Assembly (NCBI RefSeq): GCF_010731295.1
Contig: NZ_AP022579.1
Span: forward strand, 992,001-1,056,000
Direction: 5' to 3'
Source of the DNA: Mycolicibacterium boenickei
GTDB lineage: Bacteria > Actinomycetota > Actinomycetes > Mycobacteriales > Mycobacteriaceae
Length of the DNA: 64,000 nucleotides
Position 1 is the first letter of the stretch. The number at the start of each line of letters is the position of its first letter. The notes beneath the pieces were generated by a model. That model made no database searches and had not been told where the DNA came from. It saw nothing but the letters and a program-made list of their open reading frames with translations. Of the stretch, positions 54,696-62,046 are shown piece after piece. The position numbers and the translations under genes were made by a program.

Positions 54696-55178
54696 GTGAG
54701 TATCGAACCGCGCGCCACCGCTGATCTGGTCGACGAGATCTACCCCGAAGTCCGTAGCTGCGATCTGCAGCTGCAGAACTACGGCGGCAAGGTCATGTTC
54801 GCCGGGCCGATCACGACGGTGCGCTGCTTCCAGGACAACGCGCTGCTCAAGTCGATCCTGTCCACTCCCGGCGACGGCGGGGTGCTGGTGGTCGACGGCG
54901 ACGGGTCGCTGCACACCGCGCTGGTGGGCGACATCATCGCGGGCCTGGCGGCCGACAACGGCTGGTCCGGGGTGATCGTGCACGGCGCGGTGCGCGACGC
55001 CGCCGCGTTGCGCACCATCGACGTGGGCATCAAGGCGCTGGGCACCAACCCGCGTAAGGGCACCAAGACCGGTGAGGGCGAGCGCGACGTCGAGGTCAGC
55101 TTCGGCGGGGTCACCTTCGTTCCGGGCGAGATCGCGTACGCCGACGAGGACGGCATCGTCGTCGTCGCCGCTCCCTAG
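54696..55178 (+). CDS. rraA: RraA-family protein (RNase E regulator type)
   Basis: 160 aa, GTG start. The RraA fold is evident ([50 protein letters not shown]). In E. coli RraA inhibits RNase E; some family members are instead 4-hydroxy-4-methyl-2-oxoglutarate aldolases, and older annotations call it MenG. 20 bp after the TipA-like gene. Its 3' side holds the IS-split terminator. Confidence 0.9.
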   Translation: MSIEPRATADLVDEIYPEVRSCDLQLQNYGGKVMFAGPITTVRCFQDNALLKSILSTPGDGGVLVVDGDGSLHTALVGDIIAGLAADNGWSGVIVHGAVRDAAALRTIDVGIKALGTNPRKGTKTGEGERDVEVSFGGVTFVPGEIAYADEDGIVVVAAP

Positions 55179-55253
55179 CGCGAGCAGACATAAAACTGCC
55201 CCTTTTCGATTGAATGAAGTGGTCCCCAGAAGTTGGACACTGACGTTTGGAGC

Positions 55254-56107
55254 CTAGGCGGCAAGGGCCTGGGCCCGGTATTGGACCGGGCTCAGGCCCT
55301 TGAGCGTTGTTGAGATTCGTTCGGTGTTGTACCAGTGGATGTAGGTGTCAAGGGCAGCGGTGAAGTCCTCGACAGTGTCGAACCGGTTGTGGTGGAACAT
55401 TTCTGCCTTGAGGTGTCCGAAAAGTTCTCCATGACCGCGTTGTCATAGCAGTTGCCTTTGCGCGACATCGACTGCAGCGCCTCAGCGTCGTCGAGCAACT
55501 TGCGCCAGGACCAATGCCGGTATTGGAAGCCCTGATCGGAATGCACCAGCGGACATTCACCCGGTTGCAAGGTCGCGATCGCCGCGGCCAGTGACGTGTT
55601 GGTCAACTCCACATTCGGGCTCATCGACCACGCGTAAGCCAGAACCGACCGATCGAACAAATCGAGCACCGGCGACAGATAGACCTTGCGCTCACCGATG
55701 CGGAACTCGGTCACATCGGTGACCCACTTCTGATTCGGCGCGCTCGCGCTGAAGTCGCGGTTGAGAAGATTTTCGGCGATCTGACCGGCTTCGCCGGTGT
55801 AGGAGTTGTACCGGCGGCGCCGCCGCACCCGGCAGATCAGCGCCAGTTCACGCATCACCGCCAGCACGGTCTTTTTGGCCACCACAAAACCCCGCTTGAT
55901 CAGCACGGTGTGGATCCGGCGGTGTCCGTAACGGCCGTGGGTATCCGTGAATGCCTCGGTGATCGCGGACTTGAGGTCCGCCCGCGGGTCGGGGACCTGC
56001 GGTTTGGCGTGGTGGTAGTAAAACGTTGAACGGGCCAGCCCCGCCACCTGCAGCAGCACCGGTAACCGATGATCAGCCTTGAGGGCAGCGACAGCAGCGA
56101 CTTTCAC
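55254..56107 (-). pseudogene. IS3-family transposase OrfB, frameshifted
   Basis: DDE integrase-type transposase. Catalytic residues appear in WVTDVTEF, HSDQGFQY and NAVMENF. Just after the Glu, the run of A at 55420-55423 is one base short: restoring it turns the reading into FFGHLKAEMFHHNRF... and the frame continues to a TAG at 55254 (ending YRAQALAA). As it stands the frame ends at 55292 with a nonsense tail. It could be a true mutation or a sequencing error in a homopolymer. Confidence 0.85.
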
Positions 56108-56595
56108 CGCTGTTCGTGCACCATCAAGGCTCGCAATTTTTTTAGGTAGGCGTTCTCCGCCCGCAACCGCTCATTCTCCTGCTCCAACCGCGCCAGGTCT
56201 GTCAACTCCTGCGACGAGGAACCAGCGTCTTGAGGTTGGCGCCCTTTAGGTTTGGGTTTCAACCCTTCCTCACCGAGCCGGCGGTAGGCCCGCACCCAGG
56301 TCTGCACCAGCGAGGCCGACGACAGCCCGTACTCCTGAGCTACCTGCTGCGCAGTCGCACCCTCGTCGATCACCTTGCGCACCACCTCGAGCTTGAACTC
56401 GAACGAGTACTGCGTTTTGGTCGGTTTAGCCACCAGCACCTTCCTGCCATGCAGGACCCAACGGCGATGTATCTCGCGAACCGGCCCCCGGCTCACTCCC
56501 AAATACCTCGCCGTGGCGCTAAAGCCCCGACCCTGCTCGAACAACGCTACCGCCGCACCACGTTGGGCCTCACTCAACGAACTAGAAGGATGCAA
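56104..56595 (-). CDS. IS3-family OrfA, helix-turn-helix protein
   Basis: 163 aa from a TTG at 56595 (GGGGAG upstream). Two helix-turn-helix segments (about 12-45 and 70-105) and a leucine-zipper tail (LARLEQENERLRAENAYLKKL) are typical of IS3-family OrfA, which binds the IS ends. The stop overlaps the orfB GTG (GTGA). A programmed -1 shift at the A7 run would fuse it to OrfB. Confidence 0.9.
   Translation of the reverse strand: MHPSSSLSEAQRGAAVALFEQGRGFSATARYLGVSRGPVREIHRRWVLHGRKVLVAKPTKTQYSFEFKLEVVRKVIDEGATAQQVAQEYGLSSASLVQTWVRAYRRLGEEGLKPKPKGRQPQDAGSSSQELTDLARLEQENERLRAENAYLKKLRALMVHEQR
56137..56143 (-). other. A-AAA-AAA slippery heptamer of the IS
   Basis: On the coding strand the sequence reads CTA AAA AAA TTG in the orfA frame, a perfect X-XXY-YYZ heptamer. 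A -1 slip here carries the ribosome into the orfB frame, giving the OrfAB transposase. Confidence 0.8.
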
Positions 56596-56692
56596 AAAAG
56601 TACTCCCCAGAAGAAGAAACTGAATTTCTCAGTCCAACTTCCGGGGAGCACTTCAGAAAAGGGGCAGTTTTGCGTCTGGTCGGCAGTGCGGG

Positions 56693-58162
56693 TTAAACCG
56701 TCACTGCGGCACGGTGTTTGGTGAACATCAGCGACTCCTCGTCGACCTTGCCGTACCGGATGGTCCGCATGTCGAAGAAGTAGTTCTGCTTCAGCTTCCA
56801 CGGCGCTTCCGAGCCCGACTTGGGCAGACTGTCCATGGCCCGCCGGAAGTAACCCGGGGTGAAGTCCATGAACGGCAGCTCGTCGACGGCGTCGCCGGGG
56901 TGCTGCGCCTCGACGCGGTCGAAACCGTTGGCGTCCATGTAGTTCAGCAGGCGGCAGATGAACTCGGAGACCAGGTCGGCCTTCAGAGTCCAGGACGCGT
57001 TGGTGTAGCCGAAGGTGATGGCCATGTTCGGCACACCCGAGAGCATGAGGCCCTTGTAGGTCATGCACTTGGTCAGGTCGATCGGTTCGCCGTTGCGGTT
57101 GGCCGTCGCGCCGCCGAACAGCTGCATGTTCAGACCGGTCGCGGTGACGATGATGTCGGCCTGCAACTCCTCGCCGGAGGCCAGCTTGATGCCGGTCTCG
57201 GTGAAGGTGTCGATGGTGTCGGTGACGACGTCGGCCTTGCCGGAGCGGATGGCCTTGAACAGATCGCCGTTGGGCGCCAGGCAGACTCGCTCGTCCCACG
57301 GGTTGTAGCGCGGGCTGAAGTGCTTGTCGTAGTCGAAGCCCTCGGGCAGCCTGCGCTCGGCCATCTGGCGCAGCGCCTTCTTGAACACAGCCGGGAACTT
57401 CCGGGCGACCTGGTACTGCCCGGTGCTGTAGCCGATCTGCTTCCACCGGTTGATGAAGTGCGCCAGATGCTTCGGCAGGTACTTGTTGGTCCGGGCCGCG
57501 ACCGGGTCCTCCAGCGGGAGGGCGCCGATGTAGGTGGGTGAGCGCTGCAGCATCGTGACATGGCCGGCGCCCTCGTTGACCAACGACGGGATCAGCGTGA
57601 CAGCTGTTGCGCCGGAACCGATCACGACGATCTTCTTGCCGGTGTAGTCCAGGTCTTCCGGCCAATGCTGCGGGTGGATGATCTGGCCCTTGAAGTCGGC
57701 CGCACCCGGGAACTCCGGCGAGTAGCCCTCGTCGTAGTTGTAGTAGCCGCTGCACACCGACAGGAACGACGCGGTGATCTGCTTGGTCTCACCGTCGTGC
57801 TCGACGTCGACGGTCCAGCGGTTGTCGGCGTCCGACCAGTCCACCGACAGGACGCGGTGACCGGTGCGGATGTGGTTGCGGATGCCGTTCTCGTCAGCGG
57901 CCTCGTTGATGTAGTTCCAGATCGACTGGCCGTCGGCGATGGACTTCGCCGACTCCCATGGCTTGAACCGGAAGCCGAGGGTGAACATGTCGGAGTCGGA
58001 GCGGATGCCCGGGTACTTGAACAGGTCCCAGGTGCCGCCGATGTTCTCCCGGCGCTCCAGGATCACGTAGCTCTTGGTGGGGCAACGGTCCTGCAGGTGC
58101 CAGGCCGTGCTGATGCCGGAGATGCCGGCACCGACGATCACAACATCGAAATGTTCGGTCAT
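56693..58162 (-). CDS. ethA: Baeyer-Villiger monooxygenase EthA
   Basis: FAD/NADPH monooxygenase of 489 aa that oxidises ketones and activates thioamide prodrugs such as ethionamide. The FAD Rossmann motif (VGAGISGI) is at 10-17, the BVMO fingerprint FKGQIIHPQHWP near 157, and the NADPH motif GSGATAVTLIPSL about 20 residues later. It diverges from ethR over 79 bp and converges on the IS-split terminator. Confidence 0.95.
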   Translation of the reverse strand: MTEHFDVVIVGAGISGISTAWHLQDRCPTKSYVILERRENIGGTWDLFKYPGIRSDSDMFTLGFRFKPWESAKSIADGQSIWNYINEAADENGIRNHIRTGHRVLSVDWSDADNRWTVDVEHDGETKQITASFLSVCSGYYNYDEGYSPEFPGAADFKGQIIHPQHWPEDLDYTGKKIVVIGSGATAVTLIPSLVNEGAGHVTMLQRSPTYIGALPLEDPVAARTNKYLPKHLAHFINRWKQIGYSTGQYQVARKFPAVFKKALRQMAERRLPEGFDYDKHFSPRYNPWDERVCLAPNGDLFKAIRSGKADVVTDTIDTFTETGIKLASGEELQADIIVTATGLNMQLFGGATANRNGEPIDLTKCMTYKGLMLSGVPNMAITFGYTNASWTLKADLVSEFICRLLNYMDANGFDRVEAQHPGDAVDELPFMDFTPGYFRRAMDSLPKSGSEAPWKLKQNYFFDMRTIRYGKVDEESLMFTKHRAAVTV

Positions 58163-58241
58163 GGGACCGACGGTATCAACATGGTGTTGAGTCGGTCAAC
58201 GGTGTGTCGACAAATTCAACACAATGTTAGGCTCCTTGATT
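58163..58241. promoter_or_regulatory. ethA-ethR divergent operator region
   Basis: 79 bp. TCAACA-TGG-TGTTGA (58176-58190) is a perfect dyad, followed by GTCGAC and a second CAACA...TGTT pair near 58217-58229. EthR of M. tuberculosis binds cooperatively to a similar repeat-rich 55-bp site and represses ethA. Confidence 0.7.
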
Positions 58242-58883
58242 GTGACCACCTCCAGCACGACCCGCGCACCGCGCGGTCGCCGCGCGGCCAGGCCCTCGGG
58301 TGACGACCGCGAAGCGGCGATCCTCGAGACGGCGCGGCAGCTGCTGGAGACCAGGAAGTTCACCGACATATCGGTCGATGACCTGGCCAAAGGCGCCGGG
58401 ATCTCCCGGCCGACGTTCTACTTCTATTTCCCGTCCAAGGAAGCGGTCGTGCTGTCGTTGCTCGATCCGATGATCAAGCGCGCGGACACCGGTTTCGACG
58501 GTGCGTTGGAGGACATGCCCGCGGATCCCAGACAGGCGATCCGCCGGGGGATCGAGATTTTCTTCAGCTCATTCGGGTCGCACCCGGCCACCGCAAGGGC
58601 GGGAGCCGAAGCGCTCGACACCATTCCCGAGATCCGCGAATTCTGGTCCGGGCTGATGCAGAAGTGGATCGCCCTGACCGCCGCTCTGATCACCGCCGAA
58701 CGGCAACGCGGCGCCGCCCCGGACACCATTCCCGCGATGGACCTCGCGACCTCGCTCAACCTGATGAACGAACGCACGATATTGGCGGCGCTCCGCACCG
58801 AACAACCCGCTGTCGAATACGACAAGGTGGTCGACACCCTCGCCCACATCTGGCTGACCAGCATCTACGGCGAGGCCCGCTAG
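58242..58883 (+). CDS. ethR: TetR-family repressor EthR
   Basis: 213 aa. The GTG at 58242 (VTTSSTTRAPRGRR) aligns with the known EthR start; a Met 18 bases earlier lies inside the operator. The helix-turn-helix (ISVDDLAKGAGISRPTFYFYFPSKEAV) is near-identical to EthR from M. tuberculosis as I recall it. The ligand domain ends ALRTEQPAVEYDKVVDTLAHIWLTSIYGEAR. Controls ethA. Confidence 0.93.
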   Translation: MTTSSTTRAPRGRRAARPSGDDREAAILETARQLLETRKFTDISVDDLAKGAGISRPTFYFYFPSKEAVVLSLLDPMIKRADTGFDGALEDMPADPRQAIRRGIEIFFSSFGSHPATARAGAEALDTIPEIREFWSGLMQKWIALTAALITAERQRGAAPDTIPAMDLATSLNLMNERTILAALRTEQPAVEYDKVVDTLAHIWLTSIYGEAR

Positions 58884-58900
58884 CTCGTCCGCCACCTATG

Positions 58901-58914
58901 CGAACATATGTTCG
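58901..58914 (+). promoter_or_regulatory. LexA SOS box overlapping the dinB3 start
   Basis: CGAACATATGTTCG is a perfect palindrome that matches the core of the mycobacterial SOS box (CGAAC-N4-GTTCG). It contains the first ATG of the polymerase frame (58908-58910), so bound LexA would cover the start codon. It lies 17 bp past the ethR stop. Confidence 0.85.
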
Positions 58915-60125
58915 TGTCCGGCGGTCCAACCCAGCAGGCGGCCATCCTGCACGCTGATCTCGATTCGTTCTACGCATCCGTCGAGCAGCGCGATGATCCG
59001 GCCCTGCGCGGCCGCCCGGTGATCGTCGGCGGCGGCGTGGTGCTGGCGGCCAGTTACGAGGCCAAGGCGTTCGGGGTGCGCACGGCGATGGGCGGCGGCC
59101 AGGCCCGGGCGCTGTGCCCGCAGGCCGTGGTGGTGCCGCCGCGCATGTCCGCCTATTCAGAGGCCAGCCGGCATGTGTTCGAGGTGTTCCACGACACGAC
59201 GCCGGTGGTCGAGCCGCTGTCGGTGGACGAGGCGTTTCTCGACGTGTCCGGCCTGGGCCGGGTGTCGGGCACCCCGGTGGAGATCGCCCGGAGGCTGCGG
59301 GAGCAGGTCAGCGAGCAGGTGGGGCTGCCCATCACCGTCGGCATCGCCCGGACCAAGTTCCTGGCCAAGGTGGCCAGCCAGGTGGCCAAGCCGGACGGCC
59401 TGCTGCTGGTCCCGCCGGACCGCGAATTGGCGTTCCTGTATCCGCTGCCGGTGCGCCGGCTGTGGGGTGTGGGCGCCAAGACCGCCGAGAAGCTGCATGC
59501 CCACGGGCTCGAAACCGTCGCCGATGTGGCCGAACTCCCCGAGTCGGCTTTGCGCCCCATGGTCGGCGGAGCAATGGCACGGCAGCTGTATGCGTTGTCA
59601 CGCAACATCGATCGCCGCCGGGTGACGACGGGGGTGCGGCGCAGCTCCGTCGGCGCCCAACGGGCCCTCGGGCGACGCGGCAACACGATGTCGGCCGCGG
59701 AGGTGGACGTGGTGGTGGTCAACCTCGTCGACCGGATCACCCGCCGCATGCGGGGCGCCGGACGCACCGGGCGCACCGTCGTATTGCGTTTGCGCTTCGA
59801 TGATTTCGGCCGGGCGACACGCTCGCACACCCTGCCCCGGGCCACCGCGTCGACCGATGCGATCCTGGCAGCCGCCCGCGCATTGGTGACGGCCGCGGCA
59901 CCGGTGATCGCCGAGCGCGGGCTGACCCTGATCGGATTCGCGGTGTCCAACATCGACCACCAGGGCAGCCAGCAATTGGAATTGCCGTTCGATTCAGAGC
60001 CCGATCCGGTCGCGATCGACGGCGCCATCGACGAGGTGCGTCAGCGGTTCGGCAACGCGATGTTGACCCGGGGCGTGCTGGTCGGCCGCGATCCCGGCCT
60101 GGAGATGCCGACGCTGCCTTACTAG
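58908..60125 (+). CDS. dinB3: Y-family DNA polymerase, DinB3-like
   Basis: Translesion polymerase, 405 aa from ATG 58908 (or GTG 58914). Catalytic acids are in HADLDSFYASVE (Asp17) and SVDEAFLDVS. The steric-gate position (second aromatic of SFY) is Tyr22. Helix-hairpin-helix LWGVGAKTAEKL follows, then the little finger. The QQLELPF motif near the C-terminus should bind the sliding clamp. M. smegmatis has a third DinB at this position next to ethR; M. tuberculosis lacks it, from memory. An SOS box overlaps the start. Confidence 0.9.
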   Translation: MFVSGGPTQQAAILHADLDSFYASVEQRDDPALRGRPVIVGGGVVLAASYEAKAFGVRTAMGGGQARALCPQAVVVPPRMSAYSEASRHVFEVFHDTTPVVEPLSVDEAFLDVSGLGRVSGTPVEIARRLREQVSEQVGLPITVGIARTKFLAKVASQVAKPDGLLLVPPDRELAFLYPLPVRRLWGVGAKTAEKLHAHGLETVADVAELPESALRPMVGGAMARQLYALSRNIDRRRVTTGVRRSSVGAQRALGRRGNTMSAAEVDVVVVNLVDRITRRMRGAGRTGRTVVLRLRFDDFGRATRSHTLPRATASTDAILAAARALVTAAAPVIAERGLTLIGFAVSNIDHQGSQQLELPFDSEPDPVAIDGAIDEVRQRFGNAMLTRGVLVGRDPGLEMPTLPY

Positions 60126-60553
60126 AAGAACTGCGCTGCAACGAATCCCGCGAGCAACACGACGAACCCGCCGATCTCACCGGCAATGAGGGCGATCATC
60201 CCGGCGTGCAGTGTCGCGGTGGGCTTCTCGAACTGGTTGGTGGTGTCACGTTTGGCGCCGTGCTCGATGTAGGCGGCGATCGCGACGACGAAGAACAGCA
60301 CGAGAACCATGGCCGCGGTGAGGTTCACCCAGGTGGGCCAGGCGCTGAGCTCGACGAACACTGCCACCAGCAGTGTCGCGAAGGAGTACAGCAGGGCGGC
60401 CCGGTGGGCGATGTCGACGTACGGGTGGGCCAGGTGGTTCTCACTGGTGGCCATCTGCCGGTACTTCCACACCCCCAGCACCAGCGCCAGCAGGAAGATC
60501 AGGCCGGCGGCCAGCAGGGTTATGACGGTGTCGATGCCGAGTTCCGCGTGCAT
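60122..60553 (-). CDS. four-helix integral membrane protein
   Basis: 143 aa. Four hydrophobic helices (about 8-28, 50-68, 75-93, 115-140) and a hydrophilic loop (AAYIEHGAKRDTTNQFEK) between the third and fourth. I recognise no motif. Its stop overlaps the converging dinB3 stop by 4 bases. It lies downstream of the PHP gene on the same strand, 22 bp apart, and may be co-transcribed. Confidence 0.72.
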   Translation of the reverse strand: MHAELGIDTVITLLAAGLIFLLALVLGVWKYRQMATSENHLAHPYVDIAHRAALLYSFATLLVAVFVELSAWPTWVNLTAAMVLVLFFVVAIAAYIEHGAKRDTTNQFEKPTATLHAGMIALIAGEIGGFVVLLAGFVAAQFF

Positions 60554-60575
60554 CGCGTGAGCTTAGTCCGAGCTC

Positions 60576-61580
60576 TCAGCGTGAGGTCCAGTCGAGAAGC
60601 CGGTCGGCGGGCCAGGTGTTGACGATCCGTTCGATCGGCACCTGCGCGTCCAGGGCCCGCTGGGCTCCGTAGCCGAGGAACTCGAGCTGCCCGGGCGCGT
60701 GGGAGTCGGTGTCGATGCTGAACAAGCAGCCGATGTCGAGCGCGAGGTTGAGCAGGCGGGTCGGTGGGTCGCGCCGCTCGGGCCGGGAGTTGATCTCGAC
60801 GGCGGTGTCGTGGTCGAGGCAGGCGGCGAACACCTTCTCGGCGTCGAATTTCGACTCCGGCCGCATGCCGCGCCCGCCGGTGACCAGGCGGCCGGTGCAG
60901 TGCCCCAACACGTCGGTGTGCGGGTTCGACACGGCTTTGACCATCCGCCGGGTCATCGCCGCCGAGTCCATGGCCAACTTGGAGTGCACGCTGGCCACCA
61001 CCACGTCGAGGCGTTCCAGCAGCTCGGGTTCCTGGTCCAGCGAGCCGTCTTCGAGGATGTCCACCTCGATCCCGGTGAGGATGCGCATGGGTGCGACAAG
61101 TTCGCGGATCTCCTCGATGACGTCGAGCTGCTCGCGTAGTCGTTCGGCCGACAGCCCGTTGGCCACCCTGAGCCGAGGCGAGTGGTCGGTCAGCGCGCAG
61201 TACTCGTGGCCCAGGTCGCGCGCGGCAAGCATCATCTCCTCGATCGGGGCGGACCCGTCTGACCAGTTCGAGTGCACATGCAGGTCGCCGCGCAACGCCG
61301 CACGGACCTCGCCGCCACCGAGATCTTCGGCCGCCGAACGCAATTCGACGAGAGTGTCGGGTTCCCGTCCGGCCCATGCCTGGGCGATCACCTTCGCGGT
61401 CTTGGGCCCGACCCCGGGCAACGACTGCCAGCTGTTCGACGCGCCCAGCCGTTCTCGCTGGGCATCGGTCAATGCCTCGACGACATCGGCGGCGTTGCGG
61501 TAGGCCATCACCCGCCGCGGGTCTTCCCGCGCGCGGTCTTTGTAGTACGCGATCTGACGCAGTGCGGTCACCGGATCCAT
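60576..61580 (-). CDS. PHP-domain phosphoesterase with helix-hairpin-helix N-terminus (Rv3856c-like)
   Basis: 334 aa from ATG 61580. Residues 1-95 form a PolX-like helical region with SLPGVGPKTAKVIAQAW, a DNA-binding hairpin. The PHP domain follows (about 100-330) with metal ligands in GDLHVHSNWSDG, LTDHSPRL, GIEVDIL, VVASVHSKL, NPHTDVLGH and DTDSHAPG. It resembles the C-terminal half of PolX, which removes 3' phosphates or nucleotides, but lacks the polymerase palm. The open frame to 61778 is a shadow. Confidence 0.88.
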   Translation of the reverse strand: MDPVTALRQIAYYKDRAREDPRRVMAYRNAADVVEALTDAQRERLGASNSWQSLPGVGPKTAKVIAQAWAGREPDTLVELRSAAEDLGGGEVRAALRGDLHVHSNWSDGSAPIEEMMLAARDLGHEYCALTDHSPRLRVANGLSAERLREQLDVIEEIRELVAPMRILTGIEVDILEDGSLDQEPELLERLDVVVASVHSKLAMDSAAMTRRMVKAVSNPHTDVLGHCTGRLVTGGRGMRPESKFDAEKVFAACLDHDTAVEINSRPERRDPPTRLLNLALDIGCLFSIDTDSHAPGQLEFLGYGAQRALDAQVPIERIVNTWPADRLLDWTSR

Positions 61581-61587
61581 CGGCTGC

Positions 61588-61965
61588 TCAGCAGTCGCCC
61601 GGTCGCGCCGCGCAGTGTGGCGTGGTGCCCGGGAACCGATAGCGGTGGTTCGCCACCCAGCGGTACGCGGCATTCTGCAGCTGACGCATTCCGGGAATCC
61701 GGTACACGCCCAACGGGATCCGGCTGCCCATCCCGGCCGAGAGCGCCGCGTTGATCGCTTCGGCGCCGCGGTACACATCGCCCGACGAGTCCCGCCACCA
61801 GGCCGCTTCGGTGAGCTGATCGGCGGTCACGCCGAGCTGCTCGGCGGTACCGGGCCGCTGAAACGGCTCGATGTGCAGGTCTCCCGTGCGCTGTCGCCGC
61901 ATCAGGGAGTTGACGCTGCGCGTGCACATCCCGCAGTTGCCGTCGAAGTACAGGACACCGCTCAT
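61588..61965 (-). CDS. DCC-family thiol-disulfide protein (DUF393)
   Basis: 125 aa from ATG 61965 (longer frame to 62745 is a shadow of the SulP gene). The motif FDGNCGMCTRSV has the DxxCxxC signature. A short thioredoxin-like fold of unknown partner. It lies 7 bp upstream of the PHP gene, same strand, so the two are probably co-transcribed. Confidence 0.85.
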   Translation of the reverse strand: MSGVLYFDGNCGMCTRSVNSLMRRQRTGDLHIEPFQRPGTAEQLGVTADQLTEAAWWRDSSGDVYRGAEAINAALSAGMGSRIPLGVYRIPGMRQLQNAAYRWVANHRYRFPGTTPHCAARPGDC

Positions 61966-62046
61966 ACCTTCAGTGTGCCCAGCATTTGCGATGACGTACA
62001 GTGGATTGCGAAATCGTTCAATCCATAAATCCGTCAGGCAAGCATT

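Larger units (their letters stand above)
55215..56655 (-). mobile_element. IS3-family insertion sequence, 1441 bp
   Basis: The ends are 24-bp imperfect inverted repeats (55215-55238 and 56632-56655) with 22 matches, both starting TGAAGTG. A 3-bp target duplication GAA (55212-55214, 56656-56658) flanks it. It holds orfA and orfB, overlapping by 4 bases, with an A7 slippery site near the end of orfA, the classic IS3/IS150 layout. The transposase frame is broken near 55420, so the copy is probably immobile unless a helper is present. Confidence 0.93.
55186..56677. terminator. bidirectional terminator split by an IS3-family insertion
   Basis: AAAACTGCCCCTTTTC (55192-55207) and GAAAAGGGGCAGTTTT (56656-56671) are perfect reverse complements on either side of the IS; AGAC/GTCT (55186-55189, 56674-56677) extends the stem past one 2-bp mismatch. 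With the IS and one GAA removed, they form a 16-bp stem with loop GATT between the convergent genes rraA and ethA, flanked by A and T runs on both strands. The original hairpin now has 1.4 kb in its loop. Confidence 0.85.
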
